A program made the position numbers and the translations under genes. DNA of 64,000 nt, taken from contig JBKBMG010000023.1 in NCBI GenBank assembly GCA_046295975.1, positions 1 to 64,000 of the forward strand, given 5' to 3'. A model generated the notes under the pieces. The model was not told the DNA's origin, did not search any database, and saw nothing but the letters and a program-made list of their open reading frames with translations. How positions within the stretch are numbered: the stretch's first letter is position 1; each line of letters starts with the position of its first letter. This DNA is from UBA2357 sp046295975 (GTDB lineage: Bacteria; Pseudomonadota; Gammaproteobacteria; Burkholderiales; Rhodocyclaceae). Of the stretch, positions 18,202 to 27,844 are shown one piece after another.

Positions 18202-19278
18202 ATGGCTGATTTGTATGAAAATCCAATGGGTTTGATGGGCTTCGAGTTCGTCGAATTTGCGTCACCCATCCCGGGCGTGCTCGAGCCGGTATTCGAGATG
18301 CTGGGGTTCACACTGGTTGCACATCATCGTTCCAAGAACGTGCGCCTGTATCGGCAGGGCGAGATCAATTTCATCCTGAACGAGGAGCCGCGCAGCAACG
18401 CCTTCTATTTCGCGGCCGAGCACGGCCCCTCCGCCTGCAGCATGGCGTTTCGCGTCAAGGACTCGCAGGCTGCGTATGCGCGTGCGCTGGAGTTGGGCGC
18501 GCAGCCGGTCGACATCCCGACCGGGCCGATGGAGTTGCGTCTACCCGCGATCAAGGGGATTGGTGGTGCGCCGTTGTACCTCATCGACCGGTTCGAGGAC
18601 GGTCACTCCATCTACGACATTGACTTCCGCTTTATCGACGGTGTTGCCCGCCGGCCGATCGGGCATGGGCTCCAGTACATCGACCACCTGACCCACAACG
18701 TATATCGTGGGCGCATGGCCTACTGGGCGAATTTCTACGAGAAGCTGTTCAACTTCAGGGAAATCCGCTACTTCGACATCAAGGGCGAGTATACCGGCCT
18801 GACCTCCAAGGCGATGACCGCGCCGGACGGTCGCATCCGCATTCCGCTGAACGAGGAGGCTTCGGGCAAGACGGGGCAGATCGAGGAGTTCCTGATGCAG
18901 TTCAACGGCGAGGGGATCCAGCATATCGCGCTGTATACGGACGACCTCATCGCGACCTGGGACGCCCTCAAGGCGGCGGGACTGCCGTTCATGACCGCGC
19001 CGCCGGAAACCTACTATGAGATGCTGTCCGAACGCTTGCCCGGGCATGCTCAGCCGGTCGGCGAGTTGCAGTCGCGCGGCATCCTGCTTGACGGTGACAC
19101 CACAGGCGGGGCGCCACGACTGCTGCTCCAGATCTTCTCGGGCACGCTGCTCGGGCCGGTGTTCTTCGAGTTCATTCAGCGCAAGGGCGACGAGGGCTTT
19201 GGAGAGGGCAACTTCAAGGCCTTGTTCGAGTCCATCGAGCGTGACCAGATTCGTCGGGGTGTCATCACTGCGGACTGA
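18202..19278 (+). CDS. hppD: 4-hydroxyphenylpyruvate dioxygenase
   Basis: 358 residues, normal for the bacterial enzyme. This Fe(II) dioxygenase converts 4-hydroxyphenylpyruvate to homogentisate in tyrosine catabolism. It has two vicinal-oxygen-chelate halves; the metal ligands are readable as H162 (DHLTHNV), H241 (QHIALYTDD) and E323 (FFEFIQRKG), and the C-terminus holds the GFGEGNFKALFESIERDQ signature. The frame is open 59 codons upstream, but the start at 18202 follows AGGAGAAG and gives the family N-terminus. It stands alone; no homogentisate dioxygenase or fumarylacetoacetase is nearby. 4-Hydroxymandelate synthase is related, but the C-terminal signature favours HPPD. Confidence 0.94.
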   Translation: MADLYENPMGLMGFEFVEFASPIPGVLEPVFEMLGFTLVAHHRSKNVRLYRQGEINFILNEEPRSNAFYFAAEHGPSACSMAFRVKDSQAAYARALELGAQPVDIPTGPMELRLPAIKGIGGAPLYLIDRFEDGHSIYDIDFRFIDGVARRPIGHGLQYIDHLTHNVYRGRMAYWANFYEKLFNFREIRYFDIKGEYTGLTSKAMTAPDGRIRIPLNEEASGKTGQIEEFLMQFNGEGIQHIALYTDDLIATWDALKAAGLPFMTAPPETYYEMLSERLPGHAQPVGELQSRGILLDGDTTGGAPRLLLQIFSGTLLGPVFFEFIQRKGDEGFGEGNFKALFESIERDQIRRGVITAD

Positions 19279-19413
19279 CGACTCTGGGGTTCCGCCGCCG
19301 GGGCAAGCGTCGCACATGCTCCGGCGGCGTTCGGGCGGCGTTCTTGGTGCGAATACGCGTTTGTCACGCGAGGCCGCGCACGAGACTGCGCCTGCCCCAC
19401 CGCGTTGACCGCG

Positions 19414-19749
19414 TCACGCCTCAGGTGCGGCGGTGAGGATGTCCGTTGCCTTGTGCGTGTCCGGTACGCCGCTCGCCATGAACACCACACCATCGCAGTG
19501 GTTGGTGCGCAACGGTTTGATCCGCGAGTAGTCGTCCGAGTGATACCAGCCAAGGGCCTGGTCCTTGCTGGGGAACTCGATCACGATCAGGTCACCGGCC
19601 GGCTCGCCCTCCAACGGCAGGTAGGGGCCACCATGGACGAGATATCGGCCGGCGAAGGGGGCAAGGGTCGCGTCGATGTGACGGAGGTACTCGACGACGT
19701 CCGGGCCGAAGCGGGTTTTGTGGATCAGGCCGACGATGTAGGCTTTCAT
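19414..19749 (-). CDS. DUF1330 family protein
   Basis: 111 residues, a small ferredoxin-fold (dimeric alpha-beta barrel) protein. It starts MKAYIVGLIHKTRF and contains the family-typical GRYLVHGG and IVIEFPSKDQALGWYHSDDY segments. The biochemical role of DUF1330 proteins is unsettled. It lies 37 bp downstream of a small membrane-protein gene in the same direction, and both are transcribed away from an XRE regulator gene with a palindromic site between, so it is probably part of that regulator's target operon. The start has AAGGAA upstream. Confidence 0.85.
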   Translation of the reverse strand: MKAYIVGLIHKTRFGPDVVEYLRHIDATLAPFAGRYLVHGGPYLPLEGEPAGDLIVIEFPSKDQALGWYHSDDYSRIKPLRTNHCDGVVFMASGVPDTHKATDILTAAPEA

Positions 19750-19786
19750 GCGATTCTTCCTTGTGTGGCGTTGGCTTCAAGCGAGC

Positions 19787-20224
19787 TCATGGCACGCGCC
19801 GCTGCAGGGTTGCGAGGGCGGCGAGTGCCAACCCCATCGCGACCAGAACGGCGATGGTGACGCCTGGCAGGGCGCTGAAGGCGAGAAGCGCAAGCGCCAG
19901 TGCCGTCAGGGCGGTTGCCCAGTTGATCGCGATAATCGCCGGCCGGAAGCGCTTGAACGGGCCGTTTGCGCGGGCTACCAGCAGAGTCTCCAGGGCGAAG
20001 AGTATCAAGATCACGCCGATGAACTGGAGTGCCGACGGGGTGGCGAATCCCAGTAGCTGCTCGTGTGCGGGCAGCAGTGTGGCGGCGATCGCCTTGGGGA
20101 ACGCAATGAGCCCGAGTCCGGCGATGCAGTCGGACAGCGCACCAAGGTGAAACGGCCAGAGTGTCCTGGCATGCGTGGCGTGTTCTGTCGAATGTGACGA
20201 CGTGCGGCGTGTCATGGTATGCAT
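19787..20224 (-). CDS. small integral membrane protein, unknown function
   Basis: 145 residues. After a polar N-terminus of about 25 residues there are four hydrophobic segments: LGALSDCIAGLGLIAF, ALQFIGVILILFALETLLV, AIIAINWATALTALALALL and GVTIAVLVAMGLALAAL. I do not recognise a family. The start at 20224 is preferred over the longer frame to 20287 because AGGAG lies seven bases before it. It is the first gene of a probable operon with the DUF1330 gene, divergent from the XRE regulator, with a perfect 9-bp-arm palindrome upstream at 20285-20305. Confidence 0.7.
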   Translation of the reverse strand: MHTMTRRTSSHSTEHATHARTLWPFHLGALSDCIAGLGLIAFPKAIAATLLPAHEQLLGFATPSALQFIGVILILFALETLLVARANGPFKRFRPAIIAINWATALTALALALLAFSALPGVTIAVLVAMGLALAALATLQRRVP

Positions 20225-20284
20225 TTTCGCTCTCCTGAGTGCGTTGGGATGCGAGGTCATCATGCGTGCTGCGTGTCGATGCGA

Positions 20285-20305
20285 CAATTACCTGCGAGGT
20301 AATTG
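20285..20305. promoter_or_regulatory. palindromic operator between the XRE regulator and its divergent operon
   Basis: CAATTACCT, GCG, AGGTAATTG: a perfect 9-bp inverted repeat with a 3-bp centre. It lies 61 bp upstream of the membrane-protein start and 142 bp upstream of the regulator start. Sites with an ACCT/AGGT core are, as I recall, associated with MmyB-like XRE regulators, so this is probably where the adjacent regulator binds. Confidence 0.7.
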
Positions 20306-20446
20306 GCACGCGCGCAGGAATCGAGGATAAGTGCGCGTGGCGGCGCCTGCCGTTTGCGCCCGCTGCCGTGAGCGACCTTTCCTGGCGCTGCGCGCCCGGG
20401 CAGGTGGCACGCAGGGCGTCGCCTCACACGCATAGGTGGAATTGAA

Positions 20447-21255
20447 ATGACAGTTGCCGAGGACTTCGGACTCTTGTTGAGAAAGTGGCGTCGCACGCGG
20501 GGCACCAGCCAACTCGATCTGGCGCTCGCCTGCGGCATGTCCCAGCGACACCTGAGCTTTCTGGAGTCGGGGCGTAGCCGTCCGAGCCGCGCAGCGGTGC
20601 TCAATCTGGCATCTGCTCTCGATGTGCCACTCCCTCAACAGAATGAGATGCTGTTGTCGGCCGGCTTCGCGCCGGCCTTTCGCGAGCGTGCAATGGACGC
20701 ACCCGACATGCGCCCGGTCGAACAGGCTATCGCGTACGTGTTGCGCAAGCAGGAGCCTTTCCCCGCCATGCTCGTGGATGGCGCCTATACCATTCGAGCG
20801 GCGAATGCGGGCTTTGCTTCTTTACTTGGCTTCCTGCTCGGAAACGCGCCCGCGACCGTCGATGCTCCGGCGGTGGTCGATATGGTGTTTAGCGATACGT
20901 GCCTCAAGCCATACATCGAGAACTGGGGTGAAGTCGCGGCGTGGTTGATTCGACGTCTGCGTGCAGAGGCCTTGCTTGAGGACGGTGATCAGCGGTTGCG
21001 CTCGATGCTGGAGCGTGCCGCAATGCTCACGGATCTCACCGGATTGATGCGGGCGGCACAGGAGGTTGATCTCGCGCCCACCCTGGTCCTGCGGTTTCGC
21101 AAGGGGCACACGCGCCTCGCCCTGTTTTCGATGATTACCACGGTTGGCACGCCATTCGACTTGAGTCTGAAGGATTTGCGCCTGGAGTTGTTTTTTCCAG
21201 CGGACGACGCGACGGCCGAATGGTTTGGCGCGCAGGCGGAGTCCTCAACGACCGG

Positions 21256-21283
<28 letters not shown>
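20447..21283 (+). CDS. XRE-family transcriptional regulator with MmyB-like ligand-binding domain
   Basis: 278 residues. The N-terminal helix-turn-helix (about 7-62) reads FGLLLRKWRRTRGTSQLDLA, then MSQRHLSFLESGRSRPSRAA. The C-terminal domain (about 95-260) matches the MmyB-like ligand-binding fold that follows such HTH domains: YTIRAANAGFASLLGFLLG, then FSMITTVGTPFDLSLKDLRLELFFPADD near the end. These proteins are thought to bind a small hydrophobic ligand and to control a divergent gene set; here that is the membrane-protein/DUF1330 operon across the palindrome. Its last codons and stop lie inside the hairpin and direct repeat that form the left edge of the genomic island, so its 3' end is shared with an attachment-like sequence. 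Confidence 0.85.
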
Positions 21284-21336
<53 letters not shown>

Positions 21337-21595
21337 CGGGTCATTGAGTCCGAAAAGATTGGTCGTAGTCAAGAGAAATTGCGTTGCAGGTTTTGGTGCT
21401 ACTTGGCGCTATGTCCCGAGATCGCTGGGATTGAGCTGCCTCGTGTGTGACAACATCCGACGGAAGTTTCCTCGGTAACTCTTCGCGCGTCACACTGTCC
21501 CTGCAAAACTCCAACTTCAGGCCTCGCGTTTCTAGTCGCGCTTGAAGGAGCCGGGACGGTCAATCGTGCGCATACAGGTCGGTGGGACGCCTGGA
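21337..21595. other. left inner margin of the island, no gene seen
   Basis: About 260 bp between the left repeat and the stop codon of the first island gene (312 bp counted from the XRE stop). It holds no family-like reading frame and no recognisable integrase remnant. The first bases after 21336 still weakly resemble a tRNA anticodon arm. Confidence 0.5.
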
Positions 21596-22921
21596 TCAGC
21601 CCGCCGCAGCCCGCAATTCGGCAATCAACCCGGCCAGCCCCATGTCGTCCGCTTCGCCGCGAGCCTCGCGGGCCTGCTGGATCAGTAGCAGGTTGTTGGC
21701 GGTGGTGTCGGCTTCCCAGGGGGCGCGCAGGTGGGCGAGGGCATCGGCCAGCGCCTGGCGGGCAGCTTCGGGCTGGCGGGCGAGGACGGCCAGTTCCAGG
21801 CGGGTGGCGTGGTCCCAGTAGTCCGGCTGGCAGCCAGCCATGCGGCGTTCCTCCGAGTATTGCACCACCGGCAGCAGGGCGGCCCGGCGGGGGTCGGGGG
21901 GATTCTGCAGCTCCATCAGGGTAACGGCGTTGATGCCCGGGTAGGCGTCGCGCCAGTCGTTCTCGAAGCCCTGCAGGTAGGCGTCGATGGCCTGTTTGAG
22001 CACGCCTAGGGCGCGGGCGCTTTGCCCGGCCTTCAGTGCTGCCTGCCAGCGGTCCTTGTAGACCCGGCCGAGCAGGCCGCAGGTTTCGCTGCTGGCGCCG
22101 CGCTCGTGGATCAGCGTGGTCAGCACCCGCTCAGCTTCCTCGCTCTGGCCTAGGCGATTGAGGGCCATGCCCAGCTGCTCCCGCACCATCACCGTGGCGG
22201 CCAGAGGTGGCGCCATGTGCGCCACCAGATCCACCAACTGCTGCCAGGCGGACACCGCCCGGTAGGAAAGCATCAGGTCGATGACCACGCCAGCATCTGC
22301 CAGGACGACGTCTCCCAGCGCGGCTTCCACTGCCGCCACAGCCTCCGGCCCCCGCCGGCGCGCATCCGCCAGTCGGGCCTTGAAGTCCTCGGCGTACTGC
22401 ACCCGCTCGCGGAAGACATCGGTCTTCAGCCGCTGGATGTCCGGAAAACCCTCCACCAGCTGAAATAGGGGGCTGTCGGTGAAGTGCTCCCGCGCGGCCT
22501 TGAGCTTGGACGTCAGTGTTGCCATGTCTTCCGATACGTGTTTCGGCCGCCCATCCTCTCCCAGCCGATAGGGCAGGCCCCGCAACAGGCCCACGTCAAA
22601 GGGCAATTGCCCGCGGCCTTCGGCAAACAGCAGTTGGGTCGTCGCCGGCCGCAGGGCATGGCGGATGCCCAGTTCGTAAAAGACGTTGGCATTGGCCGAG
22701 GTTAGGTCCGCCACCGCGAATTCGCACAGGATCAGCCGCTCGAACATGGCCTTGTGGATCACCCCACCAGCCTGCTCCTCGTCCGCCCGCAAGGGCGCCA
22801 GCCCCGCCGCCTGCACCGCGGGGGCGATCAGTTGCTGATACACCGCATCAAAATCCACCAGACGACCGTCGCCGGCCGGTTTGCAGCCGAAAGGCATGAG
22901 GACGAAGCAAAGGGGTGACAT
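21596..22921 (-). CDS. deoxyribosyltransferase/TIR-like domain fused to MAP3K TRAFs-binding-type domain
   Basis: 441 residues. The N-terminal domain (about 1-120) shows MPFG at 9-12, an FDAVYQQLIAPAVQAAG helix, ADLT at 71-74 and NVFYELGIRHAL at 79-90. This pattern belongs to a nucleoside-deoxyribosyltransferase-like fold related to TIR domains, predicted to act on nucleotides. From about 175 to the end comes the domain annotated in eukaryotic ASK1/MAP3K5 as the TRAFs-binding domain (formerly DUF4071), with LMLSYRA, VMVREQLGMALNRLG, GLLGRVYKDRWQAAL and DWRDAYPGINAVTLMELQ. The gene follows the TIR-STAND gene by 105 bp in the same direction, so they are likely one operon. A role as sensor or signal-making partner in a conflict system is inference; catalytic activity is untested. 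Confidence 0.82.
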   Translation of the reverse strand: MSPLCFVLMPFGCKPAGDGRLVDFDAVYQQLIAPAVQAAGLAPLRADEEQAGGVIHKAMFERLILCEFAVADLTSANANVFYELGIRHALRPATTQLLFAEGRGQLPFDVGLLRGLPYRLGEDGRPKHVSEDMATLTSKLKAAREHFTDSPLFQLVEGFPDIQRLKTDVFRERVQYAEDFKARLADARRRGPEAVAAVEAALGDVVLADAGVVIDLMLSYRAVSAWQQLVDLVAHMAPPLAATVMVREQLGMALNRLGQSEEAERVLTTLIHERGASSETCGLLGRVYKDRWQAALKAGQSARALGVLKQAIDAYLQGFENDWRDAYPGINAVTLMELQNPPDPRRAALLPVVQYSEERRMAGCQPDYWDHATRLELAVLARQPEAARQALADALAHLRAPWEADTTANNLLLIQQAREARGEADDMGLAGLIAELRAAAG

Positions 22922-23026
22922 GGGGACTCCAGCGCCAAAGGGATCACGAATTGTAACGGTACAGGGCCTTCGGTCATGATAGTAGGATGGGCTAGGCAGG
23001 GGCTTCGTCCGGTATCAGGTACCAAC

Positions 23027-26000
23027 TCATTGATTGGTCTGCAGGTATTTCCCCATCCACGGCCAGTACTCGTCGGGTTTGACCTTGTGGTTGATGAAGC
23101 GGTCTTGCCAGCCCTTTTCCCCTTCCTTGCAGGCGGACATCACCGTGCCCAGATTGAAGTGGAATGCTTCCTGTTTCCAGCGGGCGGCGTCTTGCAGGCC
23201 GCTGTCATGCAGCCACAGCCACACGCGGCGGTCGGCGCAGCGCAGGAAGAGGCGGAAGGCGGCCCAGGATTCCACCCTGTCCTCCCGCACCAAAAAGCGC
23301 TGGAACCAGGTGCGCGCCCAGTCGTGGCGTTGCGCGCGCTTTGCTGCTTCCGTGGCGACGTCCCGCAGCCAGCAGTCGCCGTGCCCGGCCATCCATTGCT
23401 GAAGCCGGGCTGCATCTTCCTGGTGTGCCGAGAAACCCAGCAGGGCCAGCGCCCGGGCTTGGTTGAACTCCCAGTCGGAGGCCAGCCAGTGTTCGATCAG
23501 CCCGCGTAGCCACTCGCTGCGCCCGCCCTGCTGGGCGAGCAGGGCGTACTCGAACAGCGCCAGGTCATGGGCAGCGGCGTCGACCAACTGGCCGAGCAGG
23601 CCGGTCTGCAGACCATCCAGTTCCGACGCGGCAGGGGCGGCAAAGGCATCCAGCAGCAGGATGGGCAGCTTGAGTCGGGCTTCGGTGATGCGCACGTTCG
23701 AGTGGCGGGAAATGGCCTTGAACAGCGCGACGCCATCAGCAGGCGACTGGGTGAGTAGTGCGGCGCACAGCTTTTCGTAGAAGCCACGACAGGCAGCGAG
23801 CAGGCGGGCTGCATGGGGTGCGTTGTCGATCAGCGGGGCGATCCACGCGCGCCAGGGACGCGCCGGCACCGCCACCACCCGATCCAGTGCGCCGTGCTGG
23901 AAGCTGCTGGCGAACCAGGGGTTGCCGGCGGCGCGTTCGGATTTCATTAGTGCGTAGATCTGCCGCGCCAGCTGATTGCTTTCGTCGGTCATCCGGTCTG
24001 GATCGTTCGAGCGTTCCCAGTCGTCGACGCTGCTGTTGCCGGCGCTACCACCCCAGGCGGCGTTATTCATGCGCAGGGTCTGGGTAGCGCGGTCGGCGGT
24101 AGACAAGCGGTCATCGGGGAGCAGGGCGGAGTGATCCACCTTGATTTGGGTGTGGGGAGCCAAGGTGTCCAAGCTGTTCCCGCCCGAGCGTGTGACCGTA
24201 ACGATGGTGCGCTGGATGGTATCGAGTGCCTGGATGTACGCAACCGCTTCTTCCGGCTGCTCGCCCCGTTGCACGATGGCGTAGCCGAGATACTCTGGCG
24301 AAATGCGTTCAAACAGATCCGCCAAGCTCAGGCTCTGGCCGAACCTGGCCAACAGCAGGCTGCCCCAGCGATTCTCCAAATCCCGCTTGTCGCCAGGCTG
24401 CACACGCCAGCCGGCGGTGATGATCTGGTCAATGGCTTCCTGATCCTGAGTGTGGAAGAACAGCCGCAGGCAAAGCCCCCGGGGGACGCTGTCGAAAGTC
24501 TGGAAATGCTCCATCAGCCATTTGCGTAGTTCGGGGCAGGGAATAGGTAGTGCTTTCGCAAGGTAATCGAGCAGGTTGAGAAATTCCTGCCGCTTGTCTT
24601 GTGGAAGGTTGCGCAAACGCTTCAGGGTTTCGAGCGCACCCATTGGGGAAATCGGGCGAAAAGCAGGTTCGTGGTCAAAAAACGTTCCTTGTGCCATCCC
24701 TCGCTGTTCGATGCATTGCATCTGCTCCAACTCATCCAACTCGAAGACCACCGCAGGGAACAGGAACAGTTCGGAGGCCTCCTCGTTACTCAACTGCGGG
24801 CGGTCGGGTTGATACTGAGCCGCACAAGCCTGCCAGACGGTTCTGAGGATGGATCGCTCTTCACTGTTCAGCACCGGAATGTGTTCCAGAAGGCGTGAAC
24901 TCAGGGCTTGGCAGGCTTCACCACGACGATCCGACAGCGTTCCGGCGAGCCGACGGATGAGGTCACCATAGCGTGAGGGGGAAAAGGCGCACAGGGCGGG
25001 TTCGATTTGCTCCAGTGTGAGGTCTTCCGACGTCTGCCCCATGACTCGTGACACTTCGTTCAGATTCAGATCAGCGCCGGCCTTCTGGATCATTTCGACG
25101 TATTCTCGCGGCAGCTGCATAGCCGGCTTCAGCGCGATTTTCTGTAGATAATTAGCGATTTGTTCGGGGCTGCGCCCAAGGCAATTGTTCCGTGCGTTCT
25201 TGAGGTCGTCCTCTTCCCACAGTGGGCTGAAAGAGTTCGACCGTGGGCGAAACTCTTCCGTTAGCTCCCTCATCTGTTGGTTGGCTTCCTCGCTGCTCAA
25301 TGCGCACAGCAAGCGGCTGGCTGCAGGTTTTGCCAAGGGGGTGTTTATCCTCAGCCAAATGTCAGCCCTTTGTTGTAGGTCTTGCCTCAACACTGCTGGA
25401 GCAATTCGGAGCAGCCAGTTGAAGTCGACCCCACTGCCTCCCATTGCCGCACATGCTGCCAGCCCGGTAGCAAGTGCATTCCCATACCTCGGACCAAGCA
25501 CATGCGAGATGACTCCAGATGCTACTTGGGAGAGTCGCAGTAGGTTGGGGTCAGAGCGATCAATGATTGTGATACTCATGTCGTCTAGCACACGATACGG
25601 ACCCGGCGTGGCGTTGAAACCAAGCCTGCTGATGACATCGGGAGTCCCATTGGGGCGTGGTATATCAGTGTCAACCCAGAACGCCCTGTAACCACAGGGG
25701 TGCACAAACCCCAGCCAGCGCGTGAAGGTGGGCAGTAGCTGCGGCCGAACATTGGGGTGTTCCCGGTGCTGCAACAAGCCGGCCATGAAGTAATCCTGTG
25801 CATGCCGGTTGTCCAGCTCGCCCCACAATACTTCCGCCAGTTGCAAATAGACCTGGGGTTGCAACGGCAGGTAGGCAGGGATGCGCTGCAGGTCGTCCTC
25901 GTCGAGGTTGCGTCCCTCAATCCAGGCACGCAGCAGGGCGAAGCGGCCGGCGTCGGGGTAGCCCTGGGTCATCAGGGCGTGGAACAGGGCCATGGCGCAG

Positions 26001-27622
26001 ATGCGGACCTGCAGATCGCCTTGTCCGGCCAGGCGAGCGGCGATGACTTCGGCCATGTGGGCGGCGTCCGGTGCATCTTCCACCTCCTGGGCAAGCACCA
26101 GCCCCAAGGCGAGCGCCAGATGAGTCTCCCCGATTTGGAGCCTGCCTCCAGCCAGATCAATGATGCCGCCACTGGTCAGTTCGTGACGGAGCTCCGTGAC
26201 ATCCGCCCCGAGGTCCTGCGCCTGTTGCCCAAGTGCCTGCAGCGGGAAACGACGGTCTTCGTAGGTTTCCGCCAGACCCAACAGCAAGGCCAGGAATTGT
26301 TCATGGTCCAGCGGCATCTGCCCCTTGCGGCGGGTTCGGTCCCGCCAGTCCTCGTAGATCAGCCGTTCCAGCGTCAGTCCGCCGTGGCCAACCTCGTCCT
26401 TGAGGCGAAAGGCAAGGTCGAAGTAACGGGGGCGATGGAGGAGTTCGAGCAGATCCGTGGAGTAACTGCTCTCCGTCTCACGAAGGGAACTGCCACGCAA
26501 CTTCAGCAGGGTGTCCAGTTCTGCCTCGGTGTAGGGGGCCAGCGTCCAGGGGGCACACAGGCCGTCATCGGGAATGTTCAGCCCGCTCCAGTACCCTGAG
26601 CGACACAGCACGATGACGGCAATACGCTGACGGATTCCGAGCACCCGCAGGTCATTAAAGAATTCTCTCCATTCCTGGCTGGGGCGTTCGTTGAGGGCGT
26701 CCACCACCAGCAGGTAGAGGGGCGCACCCCCAGCCTCCCTGTTGAGTTGGTGAGGCAATAACGCCTTGTGGCGTTCAGGCTGATCCTCATGAATCCATGC
26801 CAGTCCTTCGGCCAGGACATCCAGCAGGCGAAAGCCGGCAAGCTTCCGTGTGGGCACATACACCAGCGGTACCGGGAAGCCCGGTTCATCCAGCCGCTTC
26901 GCCAGCCAGTCAGCCACGGCCCAGCTCTTGCCGTCGCCTTCCTCGCCCTGCAGCACGAAGGCATCATGCTGCTGCGGCCATGCCTGCCACCACTTGTCCA
27001 AGGCCTGCAGAGCGGCTGACCGAGGGATGATTCTGATTTTTTCGTCCCGCACCGCGATGTGTTGGCGAAGGCGAGACTGCGCCAGATCCTGATTCGCAAG
27101 AGCCGGGCGCAGCCAGTCGTTACAGAGGCGGGCACGCAAGCCGGGGCAGTGCAGGTCGATGAAATCGCGGATGGCTTTGAATGCCTCCTCCTGCCCTTGG
27201 GGGGTGTCGGACAGGCATTCCGCGTTCAGCCTGGTTAATGCGGCCAGATTGGACGGGAGCTTGTTAGCCTCGGGCATTTTGGTGGTGCCGCACAGCACAG
27301 GGAGTATTTCGACACCCTCTCCGGCCTTGCGGCGCGCCAGTGCTCGCCCGATCTCGTGTTGCACCACATCATCCGGTCGTTGCAGCCGTTTCAGCTGTTC
27401 CTCTGACACCCAGCCGTCCCCGATGAGCACCAGCATGCATTCCGCCGTCTCCAGGGCTGCGTCGATGACGGCCCTGAAGTCTGCGGCGAGAGGGATGCCA
27501 TCGTGGCGATCCTTGTCAAAAAAGACGCAGTGCTCACTATAGAAATTGCGTAGCTCACGCCAGAATGGGTTGGCGTGGGCCGCATCCACGCGGCGGTAAC
27601 TGATGAATAGTGGTCGAGTCAT
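23027..27622 (-). CDS. TIR-domain STAND NTPase, putative anti-phage effector/sensor
   Basis: 1,531 residues from an ATG at 27622; a GTG 16 codons upstream is possible. Residues 1 to about 140 form a TIR domain: LFISYRRVDAAH (5-16), FFDKDRHDGIPLAADFRAVI in the BB-loop region, LVLIGDGWV, and a candidate catalytic Glu at E90 in VVQHEI. A STAND/NACHT-like NTPase follows: Walker A GEEGDGKS at 226-233, Walker B LLVVDALNE at 304-312 (D308, E312), and a sensor-like Arg at R341. The remaining 1,100 or so residues are helical and repeat-like without a recognised domain, as expected for a ligand-sensing arm. Bacterial TIR-STAND proteins typically sense phage components, oligomerise and consume NAD+; that role here is inferred. 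It lies in the island and has no strong ribosome-binding site. Confidence 0.85.
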   Translation of the reverse strand: MTRPLFISYRRVDAAHANPFWRELRNFYSEHCVFFDKDRHDGIPLAADFRAVIDAALETAECMLVLIGDGWVSEEQLKRLQRPDDVVQHEIGRALARRKAGEGVEILPVLCGTTKMPEANKLPSNLAALTRLNAECLSDTPQGQEEAFKAIRDFIDLHCPGLRARLCNDWLRPALANQDLAQSRLRQHIAVRDEKIRIIPRSAALQALDKWWQAWPQQHDAFVLQGEEGDGKSWAVADWLAKRLDEPGFPVPLVYVPTRKLAGFRLLDVLAEGLAWIHEDQPERHKALLPHQLNREAGGAPLYLLVVDALNERPSQEWREFFNDLRVLGIRQRIAVIVLCRSGYWSGLNIPDDGLCAPWTLAPYTEAELDTLLKLRGSSLRETESSYSTDLLELLHRPRYFDLAFRLKDEVGHGGLTLERLIYEDWRDRTRRKGQMPLDHEQFLALLLGLAETYEDRRFPLQALGQQAQDLGADVTELRHELTSGGIIDLAGGRLQIGETHLALALGLVLAQEVEDAPDAAHMAEVIAARLAGQGDLQVRICAMALFHALMTQGYPDAGRFALLRAWIEGRNLDEDDLQRIPAYLPLQPQVYLQLAEVLWGELDNRHAQDYFMAGLLQHREHPNVRPQLLPTFTRWLGFVHPCGYRAFWVDTDIPRPNGTPDVISRLGFNATPGPYRVLDDMSITIIDRSDPNLLRLSQVASGVISHVLGPRYGNALATGLAACAAMGGSGVDFNWLLRIAPAVLRQDLQQRADIWLRINTPLAKPAASRLLCALSSEEANQQMRELTEEFRPRSNSFSPLWEEDDLKNARNNCLGRSPEQIANYLQKIALKPAMQLPREYVEMIQKAGADLNLNEVSRVMGQTSEDLTLEQIEPALCAFSPSRYGDLIRRLAGTLSDRRGEACQALSSRLLEHIPVLNSEERSILRTVWQACAAQYQPDRPQLSNEEASELFLFPAVVFELDELEQMQCIEQRGMAQGTFFDHEPAFRPISPMGALETLKRLRNLPQDKRQEFLNLLDYLAKALPIPCPELRKWLMEHFQTFDSVPRGLCLRLFFHTQDQEAIDQIITAGWRVQPGDKRDLENRWGSLLLARFGQSLSLADLFERISPEYLGYAIVQRGEQPEEAVAYIQALDTIQRTIVTVTRSGGNSLDTLAPHTQIKVDHSALLPDDRLSTADRATQTLRMNNAAWGGSAGNSSVDDWERSNDPDRMTDESNQLARQIYALMKSERAAGNPWFASSFQHGALDRVVAVPARPWRAWIAPLIDNAPHAARLLAACRGFYEKLCAALLTQSPADGVALFKAISRHSNVRITEARLKLPILLLDAFAAPAASELDGLQTGLLGQLVDAAAHDLALFEYALLAQQGGRSEWLRGLIEHWLASDWEFNQARALALLGFSAHQEDAARLQQWMAGHGDCWLRDVATEAAKRAQRHDWARTWFQRFLVREDRVESWAAFRLFLRCADRRVWLWLHDSGLQDAARWKQEAFHFNLGTVMSACKEGEKGWQDRFINHKVKPDEYWPWMGKYLQTNQ

Positions 27623-27811
27623 CGGGGGGATCTCGGGGCCCGTGCGGTTCTTGCGCGGAGAAATCACCACCTTACCTGCTTCGTGGCTTGTTCCACAATT
27701 GCGTCGCTGTCATGGTCACGGCTATGCCTTGCGGAAAGCTGTTGCGTGGCAAGGTCATCGCGCCAAGTGATGGGCACAGGATGGTCACGAGGCGGAGTAC
27801 CGTGCCAATAG

Positions 27812-27844
27812 AAAAAGCCAACCACCGATAAGTGATTGGCTTTT
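27812..27844. terminator. bidirectional hairpin at the right inner margin of the island
   Basis: aaagccaaccac (27814-27825) pairs with gtgattggcttt (27832-27843) with one mismatch, an A-run before and a T-run after. It would stop leftward transcription from the tRNA gene entering the island, and any rightward reading. The 190 bp between it and the TIR-STAND start holds no clear promoter. Confidence 0.65.
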
